DNA from: Oxytricha trifallax
Lineage: Eukaryota; Ciliophora; Spirotrichea; Sporadotrichida; Oxytrichidae
DNA: 64,000 nt
Assembly (NCBI GenBank): GCA_000711775.1
Contig: ARYC01017211.1
Span: 1-64,000, forward strand
Reading direction: 5' to 3'
Shown: positions 13,201-24,046 of the stretch, in pieces
How positions within the stretch are numbered: position 1 is the stretch's first letter
How the letters are laid out: each line of letters begins with the position of its first letter
Position numbers and translations under genes: made by a program
Notes under the pieces: generated by a model
Seen by the model: the letters and a program-made list of their open reading frames with translations, nothing else
Database searches by the model: none
Told to the model about the DNA's origin: nothing

Positions 13201-16200
13201 TAAATATTATAAAAATAAATTGACCTCCACTGTTGAGAGAAACTTATTATTTATATATTGGAATTTAAGGGGTGAATTTTTTTCCACAGGGATGGAGTTT
13301 TTTGCCCTTTACATAAAAATATGTTATTTTTTTTAAATATTAAAAACCTTAATCATCAATTATGATTTATTTATTAATAATATAGCATTCTATATCATTT
13401 TATCTTGATATAAAGAATTCGACCTTTATTGAAAATCACATAACTTATTTATAGAAAACAAGTAATTAAGCCAAGTTTTTTAATTATATAATTTGACAAA
13501 GAATAAAAGCATACCTTCAAAATTATATAATCAAAATTATATAATTTTAAAAGTTGTTTAGTAAATGGCAATGAAAGTTGAAATTTAAATGTTTCTAATA
13601 TTTTAATGTTGATGGTAGGAAACTTCCATGTGGAGCGGGAAACTGAATTGAGAAAAAAATTTTCAACCCCTGGTAATCTTATTTTATATTTTTCATTTAA
13701 ATTCTAAAAAAATTATTAAAATTTAAAATTAATCAATAAAATTTTATGTTCAATCTGTTAAAATTTAAGAATTTTTTAATGAATTCATTTTGTTATTCAA
13801 TAATATATTTTAATAAACCATAAGTTTAAGAAAGGTATTTTCTAAGGGTTCTTTTGTATATTATAAGTCGAGATAGTTCCAAGATAAAATAAAAATATTG
13901 TATAAAAATACCAATATCTTTTTATATTTGATTAAATCTTAAGATGATGGGGCTTGACTTCCTTCAATGAAACCTGCCCTAAAATTATTATTGTAGGAAT
14001 ACCTTTGATTTTGGGAAATTAATTATAATCTATGATTTATTTATTAAAATTTGTTGCAGCCAACTTTTAAGAAACCTAGGCAATATGGTGTTAAATATAG
14101 AATAAAATAATTAGCTGAATTTTGTTAATAGCGGTACTATTTATATCTTCCCTATAGAAAGATATATTGAATTTAAATTTAGATGATATTTTTAGTGATT
14201 TCCATGCCAAAATAAATTTGATTTTACTCTCTTCAGGATATGATAATATAGAACCTCCAATAATAAAGTCCATATAGCTAATTTAAATTCTCTTCATACA
14301 AGTAATATATTGTCTTTGTTATACAAAAGTAAAAATGCTACAATTTTAATTATCTAAATATTTAATATAAATCATTTCACAAATTAAATATAATCCTACT
14401 ATATTTGAAGCATCTTTATTAAATTATTTAACACAAAATTAAAATAAATCAATAATTTAAATTAAGTTATAAAAAATTTAATATAATAAATAAAATAATT
14501 GATATAAAATAATTTTTCTTAAATTTAATGTTAATTTTCAAAATGATGCATTAATTACTAAAAATAATGAAATTTAACAATAGTGAGAATTACAATTCAT
14601 AAAATAAAACATTTTATATTAATTATATTTGTAAATCAAATATTTCTTATAAATTAAACTCAATACTTATACATAATTTTGCAAATTGAATTATATTGAA
14701 TTTTTGGGGGGGGGAAGTTTCCTGCCCCAAAATTTTATATGCACCCAAGGGGGGAAGTTTCCTGCCCCAAAAAAGGTAGTTTTCTGCCCCCAAAAAAGTA
14801 GTTTCCTGCCCCTTCGTAAGTTTCTTGCCCCATACATAAAAACATGCAACTTTTATAATTTTCAAAGAATCTCTACCATCAATTATGATATATTTATATA
14901 TTTATTTAGCTTCAAATATCATTTCTACCTTGATAATTAATACACATTTCAATAAAAATTATATAAATTATTAATAAAAAACAAATCGTATAGCCTTGTT
15001 TATAATATATAATTTGATTAAGAATAATTATGTACCTTGAAAATTATAAATTAATAAAAGTTGTTTAGTACATGAATATAATAATTGAAATTGAAATTTA
15101 TTTATTTCTATTAAAATTATTGCAAAAAACATAAAATTTTATGTTGGGGGCAGGAAACTACCATTTGGGGCAGGAAACTGTGTGGGGGCAGGAAACTTCC
15201 CCCCCCCCGAATTTTTTCTAATCTTTGTTTATAGAACCTACTGCTAATCCTTGAATAAAATATTCTGTTTATGGGCGGAATAGAAATGAGTTTAATTTTA
15301 CTTAAACTGTTCCTTATTGATTTAGTTAGAGGCCAACTTATATACTTTGATAACTGCTTAATGCATAGACTACGTTTATACCATAGAAGGGTATATCATA
15401 TTCTAAGTAGAAAATTAAAATTCTATATTTTAATAATTTATTAGATTTCTAATAAAAAGTTTTAAAATTGAATCAATAAATAGTGATTTGGGGGGGGTAC
15501 CTGCCAAACCACTGCACATTTAATTATATATATTTTATGTATATAGTCAAAATTTATTTCAAATTTGGATTAATATTCAGGACTTAAGTAATTTAATTTA
15601 TGTTTGTAATCATTTAAACACTCTAATTATACAAGTAAAGTACTTTTATAATATAAAATTCACATTGTTTTTCACATGCTTACTCGATAGAAAGGTTTTA
15701 AAGTATTAATATAAAACAAGTTTTCATTTTTAGTAAACTTGCTCTCTCTCTCTTCTAAGGATTATTTTTGGTAAAATCAAACAAAATGAAGTTTATTTAA
15801 TACATTTAATTGCACTTATGTAGGATTAATCCTTAAAGAATACAGGCTGAGTAAATAAATTCAAAATTGTGTTAATTTTAAAAATTTAATTCATGTTTAG
15901 ATTGCAGCCTTTTGTGCTAATATGTATGTGAAAATAATGTGAATTTATGATAAAAGTATATTTATTTTTGTTTTTACTCTTCTTATGAGTTGATATTATT
16001 ATTTTAGTTATCTAAGTCGTATATTTCAACCCAAATTTGACAAAATTCATGACTTTTGTAAATAAAAATTTTATAAAATAAGTGTTGTGTAAAAAAATGT
16101 ACCGCCCAGAAATTAAAAAATTAAAATAAAATCGAATAAGAGTTATCAGATTGTTAAATTTAATAAATTAATTATTTTAAATACTTATAAGAATATATTA

Positions 16201-17445
16201 ATAAGACTTAACCAAAAATTATAATTCACGAATCTTTTCATAATTTTCAAAAATCCTAAATTTATTTTATTTCTTAATAACCGAAGACCTAAAAACTAGC
16301 TTCCCAAAAAATAATAAGTTTTAATTGGAAATAAACTGCATACTTTGGAAATTTATCAAAGATTGTGGAATTGATATTTTTTTATGCTTTAAACTAATAT
16401 ATAAATTAATGCGCTAAAAGAAATATATAAATACGACATAGGAGAGGTTAAAATACTTATTTCAATTACTTTACTATGACAAATATATTGCTCATGAAAA
16501 TTTATCGTTAGTAAACAGTGTTTTACTCAGATTTCTTAATGGAAATCATTATGAAAATGTTAATAAATTTGCTCTATTAAGTAACTTAAATAATTTAATG
16601 TGATATTATTAATTTAATAGTTTGTTAGTGCTATATCAAATATTGTTAATTTTGATAGAAGACTTTTATAATTATTTAAAATTGATTGTGTATGCATTAT
16701 AATTTATGATAAATTATAGCTTTCCAGATGTTGATATAAATTGACCAGCACATTTCAGTTTCTTAATAAATTAAAATAAAAACTAATCAGAATATAAATT
16801 TTTAAGGGGTGAGCTGCAATACTGATCCAACATTATTAGACCATCAACTTTTATTTTAGACCCTTAAAAATATCTTAAGACAAAATAAAATATAAAGAAC
16901 TTGTCATAAATCTAAATAAATAATTTATCATTATGAATCATGATTTATTATGATTTTAAATAAATTAAAACAATTATTAAAGTATTAAAAGATTTTGTTA
17001 TGAAGCTTATCAATAATAGAATGAATAATTTTAATGTATCTGAAAGCTTTACAAAAACAATACTCTAAGTCTAAAGAATATAGACTTGATCTTTATAGAG
17101 TTTCAACTAGTACTAGAAAATATATAGCAAGCTTAAGATGGAAAGTGTTGCTACTACTACAATAGAAAAAGTCTAATAAGCAGCAACTTGAGTGATATAT
17201 ATGGATAGAGCGTTAATTTTTAATACTAAAATATTTGATTTTTACTATGTACAATTAATATTGAAACAATAAGAATGATGATAAATTAATGTGTTTTAAA
17301 TTGACTTTTCAATTTTAGAGACTTTTTGAGGTATTTTTATAGCGTAAACTTGATTAATGACATCTAATAAACCCAAATAAGGAAATTTATCGTTTTTTGG
17401 ATAATATAAACTTGATTAATAATTAGTCTTTCAAGTAGTGTCCCC
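10230..17445 (-). CDS. gene A: AT-rich multi-exon gene, paralogue of gene B
   Basis: Exons were found by comparison with 51.4-62.7 kb. In 5'-3' order they are at about 17.4-16.6 kb, 15,409-15,219, 14.27-14.05 kb, 14,013-13,930, 12.95-12.9 kb, 12.85-12.8 kb, 12,467-12,362, 11.98-11.94 kb, 11.8-11.66 kb, 11.41-11.34 kb, 11,291-11,165 and 10.78-10.23 kb. Typical words shared by both copies are VGLQLNQQGTV, YWPNQNPQTGSPNLKETLYI, RAGFIEGS and TPYCLGFLKV. Between copies, differences fall mostly on third codon positions, and CAA, TAA and TAG swap. Short GT-AG introns fit some joints (GTAAGTTG at about 11.94 kb). The block at 17.2 kb has a membrane segment (FSIVVVATLSILSLLYIF). Three young mobile elements lie in it. 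Wording resembles the extracellular part of the large ciliate surface proteins, but that is only a resemblance. Whether it is macronuclear-destined or germline-limited cannot be told from sequence. Confidence 0.6.
10301..10701. mobile_element. G-run-tipped MITE (GGGGAAGTTTCC family), subfamily 1
   Basis: Starts with a 12-G run and GGAAGTTTCCTG and ends with the inverse. Outer copies of the GAAGTTTC/GCCCC motif are tandem in each arm. The interior matches the MITE at 14,706 in inverted order. Flanks TTTTAATT and TAATAATT are a decayed 8-bp target duplication. Gene B has the empty site (about 51,530), in which the last coding block reads through without interruption. Confidence 0.75.
13269..13670. 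mobile_element. old MITE, GGGGAAGTTTCC family, in gene A
   Basis: Degenerate G-run/C-run ends and the same interior as the young subfamily-1 copies. It is present at the matching place in gene B (58,677-59,062), so it predates the duplication that made A and B. Confidence 0.65.
14706..15208. mobile_element. MITE, GGGGAAGTTTCC family, perfect 8-bp target duplication
   Basis: Long arms of tandem GGGGAAGTTTCCTGCCCC-type units with G/C-run tips. GAATTTTT stands on both sides (14,698-14,705 and 15,209-15,216). It is absent from gene B. The apparent plus-strand ORF inside it is repeat sequence, not a gene. Confidence 0.85.
15219..15409 (-). CDS. best-conserved exon of gene A
   Basis: Reads YLEYDIPFYGINVVYALSSY, then SIQVGLQLNQQGTVQVKL, then LAVGSINKD, with five or more TAA/TAG codons read as Gln. 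By my count 45 of 63 residues equal the matching exon at 61,712-61,907, without gaps. The MITE at 14,706-15,208 inserted about ten bases past the conserved end. Confidence 0.75.
15490..16108. mobile_element. older foldback element, G-run tip, gene A only
   Basis: Inverted arms match over about 200 bases each (e.g. CAAATTTGG and its partner), with a G8GTACC tip and a GGTACNGCCCA partner. It is missing at the matching position in gene B (about 61,975). Target duplication unclear. Confidence 0.5.
16630..17445 (-). CDS. 5'-most coding block of gene A seen here
   Basis: About 270 codons without TGA. Clear protein-like parts are DKFPYLGLLDVINQVYAIK, NALSIYITQVAAYQ followed by a hydrophobic FSIVVVATLSILSLLYIF helix, and KKLKCAGQFISTSGK. 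The last part is conserved in gene B at about 62.6 kb (KKLKCAGQYISTSGK, with CAA in A and TAA in B for the same Gln). Parts of the block may be in-frame intron. A TBE remnant begins directly upstream, so the gene may continue beyond it. Confidence 0.55.
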
Positions 17446-17507
17446 CCCTGAAATTAATCAAATTACAATTATTTTAATGATATCTTAACTTACGCATTAT
17501 AAACCAC

Positions 17508-19206
17508 AAGACCCCATAATGAGTTTTAGGGGGGAAGTTTCCTGCACCGGTTTATGATAAAATAAAGTTTTAGGGAAGTTTCCTGCACTTTTTTTAATTT
17601 TTTTTTATTTTAAATTAATCTTTATAACAACTATCAAACAACTTCCGATCAATTTCCTTGATATAATTATACTTAATTTATTAATCAATTAGTCAATATT
17701 TTTGTTCATATTCCAACTACTCTGACATTTTTTATCTGATATTTGTAGGTTCTGTCTCTTAAATATTATATTGCTTTACTATAGTAATTCCAAATATTGT
17801 ATCCAATTATTAGTGTAATTATGATTCAATTTAACTTGTTCTTTCCCTGCTTATATAATGCTAGACTATATTTTCTTAAGCCTCTTAATGATAAACAATA
17901 TGCTTTTAATATTTAATTGGTAAAAAAAAATTTTTAATTTTTGAATTTAAGTATAATTTATCAAATTTTATATAAATAAAAAAAGTGGAGGAAACTTCCC
18001 CCCCGAGTTTTATATGTGTCTTTATTGGTGAAGGCAATTTTGGGGATTAGGGCTTCTATTTGATTAATTTCATTCTTGCCGTTAGATTCAATGTAATTTA
18101 TTAGTTAAGACTTTTGCTCTTTTATTTTTTATCATCACTGCATCTTCAAAAATTTTATTTAGAATTTATTCCACTTGAAAAATTTAAATGATACAACATC
18201 AATTGTTTACTTTACTTACCTAATTATTTTAATTAAATTTTATGATAAATTTTTCTTACTATTTATAAGGACTCCAATTTTTGAATGGTTTGATTCAAAT
18301 ATAGTTTTAATTATTTGGTACATTTAAATGGTTCCGATTAAGTTTTGAACCATATTCTAACTTTTCCATTAAAACCTCATTAATTTTAAAATAGGTAATG
18401 ATTAATTTATGGTACAATTAAATTGTTACCCAATTAAAATTAAACGAATTTAGTACCAGTTCATATTTAATTTAAACAAAATTAGTTCTAATTTAATGGA
18501 ATATAATAAATTAAAATGGGTATCCATCTCAGAAACCTTTTTACAGTTTTTGCAAACTTTTTCCACGTATCTTTATCAAGTTGACCTCCTTTAAGTTGGG
18601 CATATTTAATAGGTGCCTAAAATTCTGGTGACATTAGAAATACAAAATTTAAAAATTGATCTACATTTTTTACAAATCTTAAATTAAAACATTAAAAAAT
18701 TAAATCTACCTAACACCTTAAAATGACTGACTCAATTTATGCATATTTTTATTTTAGTAATACTTAAGTTACAAAATACTTTTTATAGAACAAAAATATG
18801 TTAATAAATAACGCAAGCTGAAAGAAATTAAAGAATTGTATCAAATTAGGAAATATTTTATTTTAAAAAATTCAATAATATTTGTGCAAAAATACAAAAT
18901 GTTTAAAAAGATGTACTATTCTAATTTTATAAAAACATTCAGTTAAATTGATAACTTATTGAAAATATGTAAAGCAGAAAAAAAAGTATGTCAAAAATAT
19001 TTTTTCTTAATAAAAATGAAATAATATATATGCAAATATGATAACATACAAGTTTAGTATATAATAATGATCATAAAATACTTTCATAATTTTAAATCTT
19101 GAGTGAAAATGATACTTCCTAATTATAATAAACCCTAATCCACAGCATAACCTTCATCAATCAAAACACATATACAAATCATTAAGTGGTTTTGGGGTAT
19201 TGATTA
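17508..19206. mobile_element. TBE remnant, internally deleted, carrying a nested MITE
   Basis: Both ends resemble TBE ends (left ACCCCATAATGAG and the following ~60 bases; right end AGTGGTTTTGGGGTA with the same inward sequence), in inverted orientation. The interior at 18.3-18.6 kb matches the spacer between ORFs of the full TBE at 23.6-23.8 kb. No intact ORF remains. The MITE at 17,529-18,004 sits inside its left end. Confidence 0.6.
17529..18004. mobile_element. MITE, GGGGAAGTTTCC family, nested in a TBE end
   Basis: Tips GGGGGGAAGTTTCCTGCACC and inverse. Perfect 8-bp duplication GAGTTTTA at 17,521-17,528 and 18,005-18,012. Removing it restores a continuous TBE-type terminal repeat. Confidence 0.85.
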
Positions 19207-19209
19207 TTG

Positions 19210-19330
19210 ACTACTTTATAGACAAAATTAATTAAGGCTGAACTCAGGTCCCAATACATCAAACCAATTACATTAGAAGTTGTTTCTTCATTCTTGTAAT
19301 TAGAAAGGCATCCGAAAGTTTAAAAATATA
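19210..19330 (-). CDS. isolated AT-rich coding segment
   Basis: Reads FGCLSNYKNEETTSNVIGL then MYWDLSSALINFVYKVVNN, with a composition unlike translated noncoding AT-rich DNA. It abuts the TBE remnant ending at 19,206. It may be a 5' exon of gene A cut away by insertions, but no paralogue is in view to confirm it. Confidence 0.35.
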
Positions 19331-19863
19331 AATAAATAATCAATTCAAAAATTATCGATATATTTAAATAAATTTTAATTAAACTAGAGAATATTAATTT
19401 GAGATAAAATTAATATTTTTTGTTAAAATTATTTAACTATTGTTTTTTAGGAAAGAAAATAATGAATAATAATAAATAAAATTAGCAAGAAATTTGAAAA
19501 TACAATTGATTTATAATAAGAAAATAGCAAGCAAACATATCAACGAAATTTAATATCCTAAGGTAAGATACAAAATCCAATTTATTGCTTATTTTATAAT
19601 TATATTATTTCGAAACTCACTGATTGATCATTGTCGGTAGTAGGATGTCACAAACTCAAATTTTTTTTAAAGTATTCAAAATTTTAATATTTTTATTTTA
19701 TATAAATGAATAATTTCTATTTAACTACAATTAATGCATTTGATATTTATTACCTTAATAATATTTAACTCAAAAGATAGAAAAAAATGAATTATTAAAT
19801 ATAGTAAATATATATTTATCATTAGATTTAACACTTAAATTTTTAATTGTTATTATAGTAAAA

Positions 19864-20734
19864 TAAGGTAGAATTTTTTGATTAATCAGCGATATTATTA
19901 ATAAATACAGATATACATGAGAATATAAGCTCAATCTACTGTAGACTTAGGGTTTAAAGGCCATAGTGCGATAAAACTGAGGCAATTTCTCTAAATGTTG
20001 TTATTACATCGAAAGTGTGATTTACCTCAATATTGCTGTCAACGAGTCTGGGATAACTGCAACAGTAGACTTAGAAGCTTAGTTCAATAATTTTTACAAA
20101 ATGAGGAAGCAGAGAGGTCCTCTCGACATTGCAAAACCGTAATTGCTAAAATACAATGATTTAGGAATTTTCAATTATAAACTTCTAATTTATTAATTTT
20201 AAACTAGCTGTTATTAATTATAGTAATCAAAATTTTTACCAAATTAATTAAGTTAAGTATAAAATTAAAAAAGTTTTCTTAAAAGACATTTCTCTATAAA
20301 ATAAATCTTTTTCTAATAAATTAAATCATTTTTGATTTAAACTTAGAAAGTTTTAATGTTTTTTGATTACTATAATTAATAACAGCTAGTTTAAAATTAA
20401 TAAATTAGAAGTTTATAATTGAAAATTCCTAAATCATTGTATTTTAGCAATTACGGTTTTGCAATGTCGAGAGGACCTCTCTGCTTCCTCATTTTGTAAA
20501 AATTATTGAACTAAGCTTCTAAGTCTACTGTTGCAGTTATCCCAGACTCGTTGACAGCAATATTGAGGTAAATCACACTTTCGATGTAATAACAACATTT
20601 AGAGAAATTGCCTCAGTTTTATCGCACTATGGCCTTTAAACCCTAAGTCTACAGTAGATTGAGCTTATATTCTCATGATATGTATATCTGTATTTATTAA
20701 TAATATCGCTGATTAATCAAAAAATTCTACCTTA
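19864..20734. repeat. near-perfect 0.87 kb palindrome (foldback element)
   Basis: Arms of about 370 bases (19,864-20,231 and 20,359-20,734) are almost identical inverted copies around a ~127-base AT-rich loop. The only difference I noticed is a 4-base insertion near the outer end of the right arm. Outer tips are TAAGGTAGAATTTTTT and inverse. No ORF or clear target duplication. Such similarity implies recent origin or gene conversion. Confidence 0.85.
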
Positions 20735-20939
20735 ATAAATATTAAGTGAATCAAAATATTATAAACAATATTCCTGAAAATTTATTTTGAGATTTTCCTA
20801 AACATTTATCTTGTTATTGGAAGCTTTCTACAGTAAATAGTTGCAAGTGAAAAGTGTAAATAAAAAAATAAATGATTTGAATGTTACAATAAAAACCTAC
20901 AACCCCTTAATAAGTTTTTAATTGCTTTTATTTGTAGAT

Positions 20940-21567
20940 TTGTTTTTTTTATTTAAATTGTTCAAAATTTCTCTATGTTTCTTTAGTCTTATGGACAGAA
21001 AGATTATCAGCCAACAATATAATTTCTTATTCAGGGTACTTCTCTCTCAGCTGTTCTAAGAAAGTTTTATATTGCTCTGTCTTAATTGAGTGAGGATGAA
21101 TAAAACAAGTTCTAAACCCTCATTCTCGCTAATACCTCCAAGAATTGCTATTGTTTAAACCTTGACTTTCTAGTCAAATACTTCTATATTACTATGTCTA
21201 TTATACCAATACTTCTAGATGAAAGTGTTGAAAGTAAACACAGCCTCATCAGCATGTATAAACTTAAATATTATTCTATTAGGCTCTCTGCATTTAATTA
21301 TAAATAAATTTTAAGTTGTTTTGTTGTAAAATGGTAAAGTGAAATCAATTACTCTCTCTAGATACGATTCACACCTTTGTAAAGAGATACATTTCGTTTA
21401 TAAATGTTTGTAACAAACTATTCTGAGAATTCAACTCATGGAACTGACATTGAAACATAGTAGCTCGTCGTCGAGAAAGAAGTGAGCCCAATTCTTCAAT
21501 TTTTTTTCATTAATTAGATAGTCAATTTGCTTATATAGAAACCTTGATTTTTTATGATTAGAGTAAT
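20940..21567 (-). pseudogene. TBE transposase fragment, minus strand
   Basis: Minus-strand translation gives the TBE transposase: KLKNWAHFFLDDELLCF, and further on LADNLSVHKTKE, homologous to plus-strand parts of the element at 21,568. Compared with that copy it carries several frame changes and stops, and it ends near 20,940. The full TBE at 21,568 is inserted in its N-terminal coding part at an AAT; weak similarity continues beyond 25,838. Confidence 0.65.
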
Positions 21568-21699
21568 CAAAACCCCAAAACCCTTAGTGAGATTTATAAG
21601 TGCTTTGATTTGTAGGGTATAGTTGGGGTCTTATTGGGTTTAGTAGAGAAATTAGGCCAATTTTCAAAATGAGAAATAGAAATTAGAGAAATATAGGGC

Positions 21700-22732
21700 C
21701 TATTTATGATGAGTAATATTTGGATTTACTGCTTAAGCTTAGGTCTGGTACAAGTATTAATATAGACTAACCCAAACCTGTACTAAATTATGCAGCTATA
21801 GCAAAGTTATTACGCAAGAGTGCCTCAAATGTTATGTATCACTGCTTGCTAGCTGTTTAGCATTTTAATTCTGGTTGTTGAAAGTATCCTGCAAGAAAAT
21901 AAAAGTTCTCTCAGGCTCATATTGACTTCCTCTGCGACTCGAAGACTTTGAAGTATTGGGCACACTTTCCATTAGACTAGCGAGCTGTGATGTTTCATCG
22001 CAGGTTTCCTGACATGCGTATCTCTCCTTAGACTATAGCCAATATTTATAGAAGAAATGGTATTACTTTCAAGACTGTCAACAGAGTGAAGAGAGTGATT
22101 GATTTTACAGTGCCATTTTATAGTAATAATTTAAACTATATATATGATTAAATGCAGAGAGCTATTACTAATAACATCAAGTTCATACACGCTGATGAAG
22201 CTGTATTCACCTTCAACACCTTTATTAATAAGTCTTGGTATAAGAAGTATGATAATATAGAAGTCTATGATTAAAAAGTGAAGGTAGTCACCCATGCAAT
22301 TTTAGCTGGTATAAGTGAAGATTCAGGCCTAGAGAGTTATGTTATTCACCCTCGCTCTATTAAGCGAGAGTAGTATATAGAGTTCCTACATAAGCTCAGA
22401 GAGAAGTATAGTAACCAAGAGATCATCCTGTTTGTTGATAACCTCTCAGTTCATAAGACTAAGGAGTCTAAGAAAGCTTATGAAGAGTTAAACATAACTC
22501 TGTATACAACGTTACTTACAGCCCTTAATTTAATGGAATAGAATTCTACTTGAGTTAAATCAAGACTCACTACAAGAAGCTTCTGGTGTATCATCTTATG
22601 TATGACTTGCCCATCGATACAGTAGACTTGATTCAAAGCAGCTGTAAGAGAGTGAGCGTAGATAAGACAACGATTTGTGCGAGAGAGGGAAGAATGAATG
22701 TTTATAAATAAGTATTAGATTTAAACGAATGA
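21700..22732 (+). CDS. TBE 42-kDa-type DDE transposase (TBE-a)
   Basis: Tc1/mariner-IS630 superfamily transposase. An N-terminal DNA-binding part (KPVLNYAAIAKLLRK) precedes the catalytic core. D1 is in KFIHADEAVFTF (about 22,190), D2 in ILFVDNLSVHKTK (about 22,430) and E in YSPQFNGIEFYLSQIK (about 22,535). It ends at TGA 22,730-22,732. The frame changes at about 21,870 and once between D2 and E, so this copy is damaged, but all three catalytic residues are present. Its 3' end lies within ten bases of the convergent 22-kDa ORF. Confidence 0.8.
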
Positions 22733-22738
22733 ATATAT

Positions 22739-23509
22739 TCACATATTAAACTGGCCCATAAAGGGGTTTGGTTTCTCTTTCTTCTCCTCTTCTTATGGCT
22801 TGCTTTGGCTCATAATTCTTTTCTTAGTCCCAGCTCCCGCATCTGTGTTCATATCTTCTGGTTTTTAGACATTTTGATAAAGCCTCTATCTCACCTCATG
22901 AATTGTCTGCGACTTTCTTTCTTTCATTAGAAATATACCAGTTCTAGGTTTCCTTACAATTTTATGAATCAATGCTTACTAGAGAGGTAAGGATGCTTCA
23001 TAAGGTCAGCGAGCCAGGTCTTGTCTATTTGTATGCCTTGGTTCTTTTTATCTTCAGGAGAAATTGAATAGCGTTTCTTGATAGCTTTTTCAATGATCTC
23101 TCTGAAACAACTATCTCTCTTAAAATACCAAGAACACTAAAGAAGAAACTTCTTTCTGGAAGCTTGTTAGAGATCTTTTTTCTTGGTAGGAAGATAAACT
23201 ACCAACTCTTCATCTTTCATTACATCCTCGTAGAGATTGGTGACAAAAATCTCTTGGTAGTTTTGAATCTCTATCAGCTTAATCACATTGTTTTTAAAGG
23301 CTTTCTTCTCTTCACATAGTTTAGTCTTTAAGAATGATATTTTGGTACCTTTCATCGTTGTTAAGAATATTCCCACTATTGTATATGATTAAGATATGTA
23401 ACATGCTTACCATGTTGAGTGAGGTATCAATAGAGATCCTCCTTGCTTCTAAATCTTAAAATCATTTCTTAAACTTCAATTCTCTTCATTGCAGTACTTA
23501 TGATTCCAT
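22739..23509 (-). CDS. TBE 22-kDa ORF (TBE-a)
   Basis: Convergent with the transposase. Recognisable parts are GTKISFLKTKLCEEKKAF, FVTNLYEDVMKDEELVVYLP, KKRYSISPEDKKNQGI and an acidic/lysine C-terminus ending FMGQFNM before TGA. The same order is found in the other full TBE at 55,753-56,543. Several frame changes relative to that copy. Function of this TBE protein is not known to me. Confidence 0.65.
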
Positions 23510-24046
23510 CCTTGTTCCTTCTCTTTTTTATTGAATTTCAAATTTTAAATTATAGACTTCTTGATCTTACTGTTTAAAAACTTACTATTGAATATGGGCA
23601 TCTTATAGGAGGTTAAAACTGGTAAAGATACGTGGAGAAAGCTGGCGGAAGCTGTAACAAACTTCAGAGATAGATCTCCATTTTTATCTATTTAATTTTA
23701 AATTAGTACTAAATTCGTTTAATTTTTATTAGTACCAAAACTTTATCAGTACCTACTTTTAATCTAATGAGATTTTATAAGAAAAGTTTGAAAATAGTTC
23801 AAAACCTTATTGGTACCAGTACCAACCTGAATTTTTTCTAATTTGGTGCCAATATTAAAAATATTTAGCATGAAATTAGAATAAAATAATCATAAACTTA
23901 GTATAAATTGGATGTCTAACAAAATTATGATATCTAACACTTCAAAATCAACTATTATTGCTGCAGGGTAAACTCGTGCTCAACTATAATTTAGCTAGGA
24001 AAGTTATAACTCATTAATAATATAAATTTAAATTTGAATTAAAACA

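Noticed and set aside
14647-14940. ORFs on both strands with GGGSFLPQ-type repeats
   Set aside because: Translation of the tandem G/C-rich MITE arm at 14,706.
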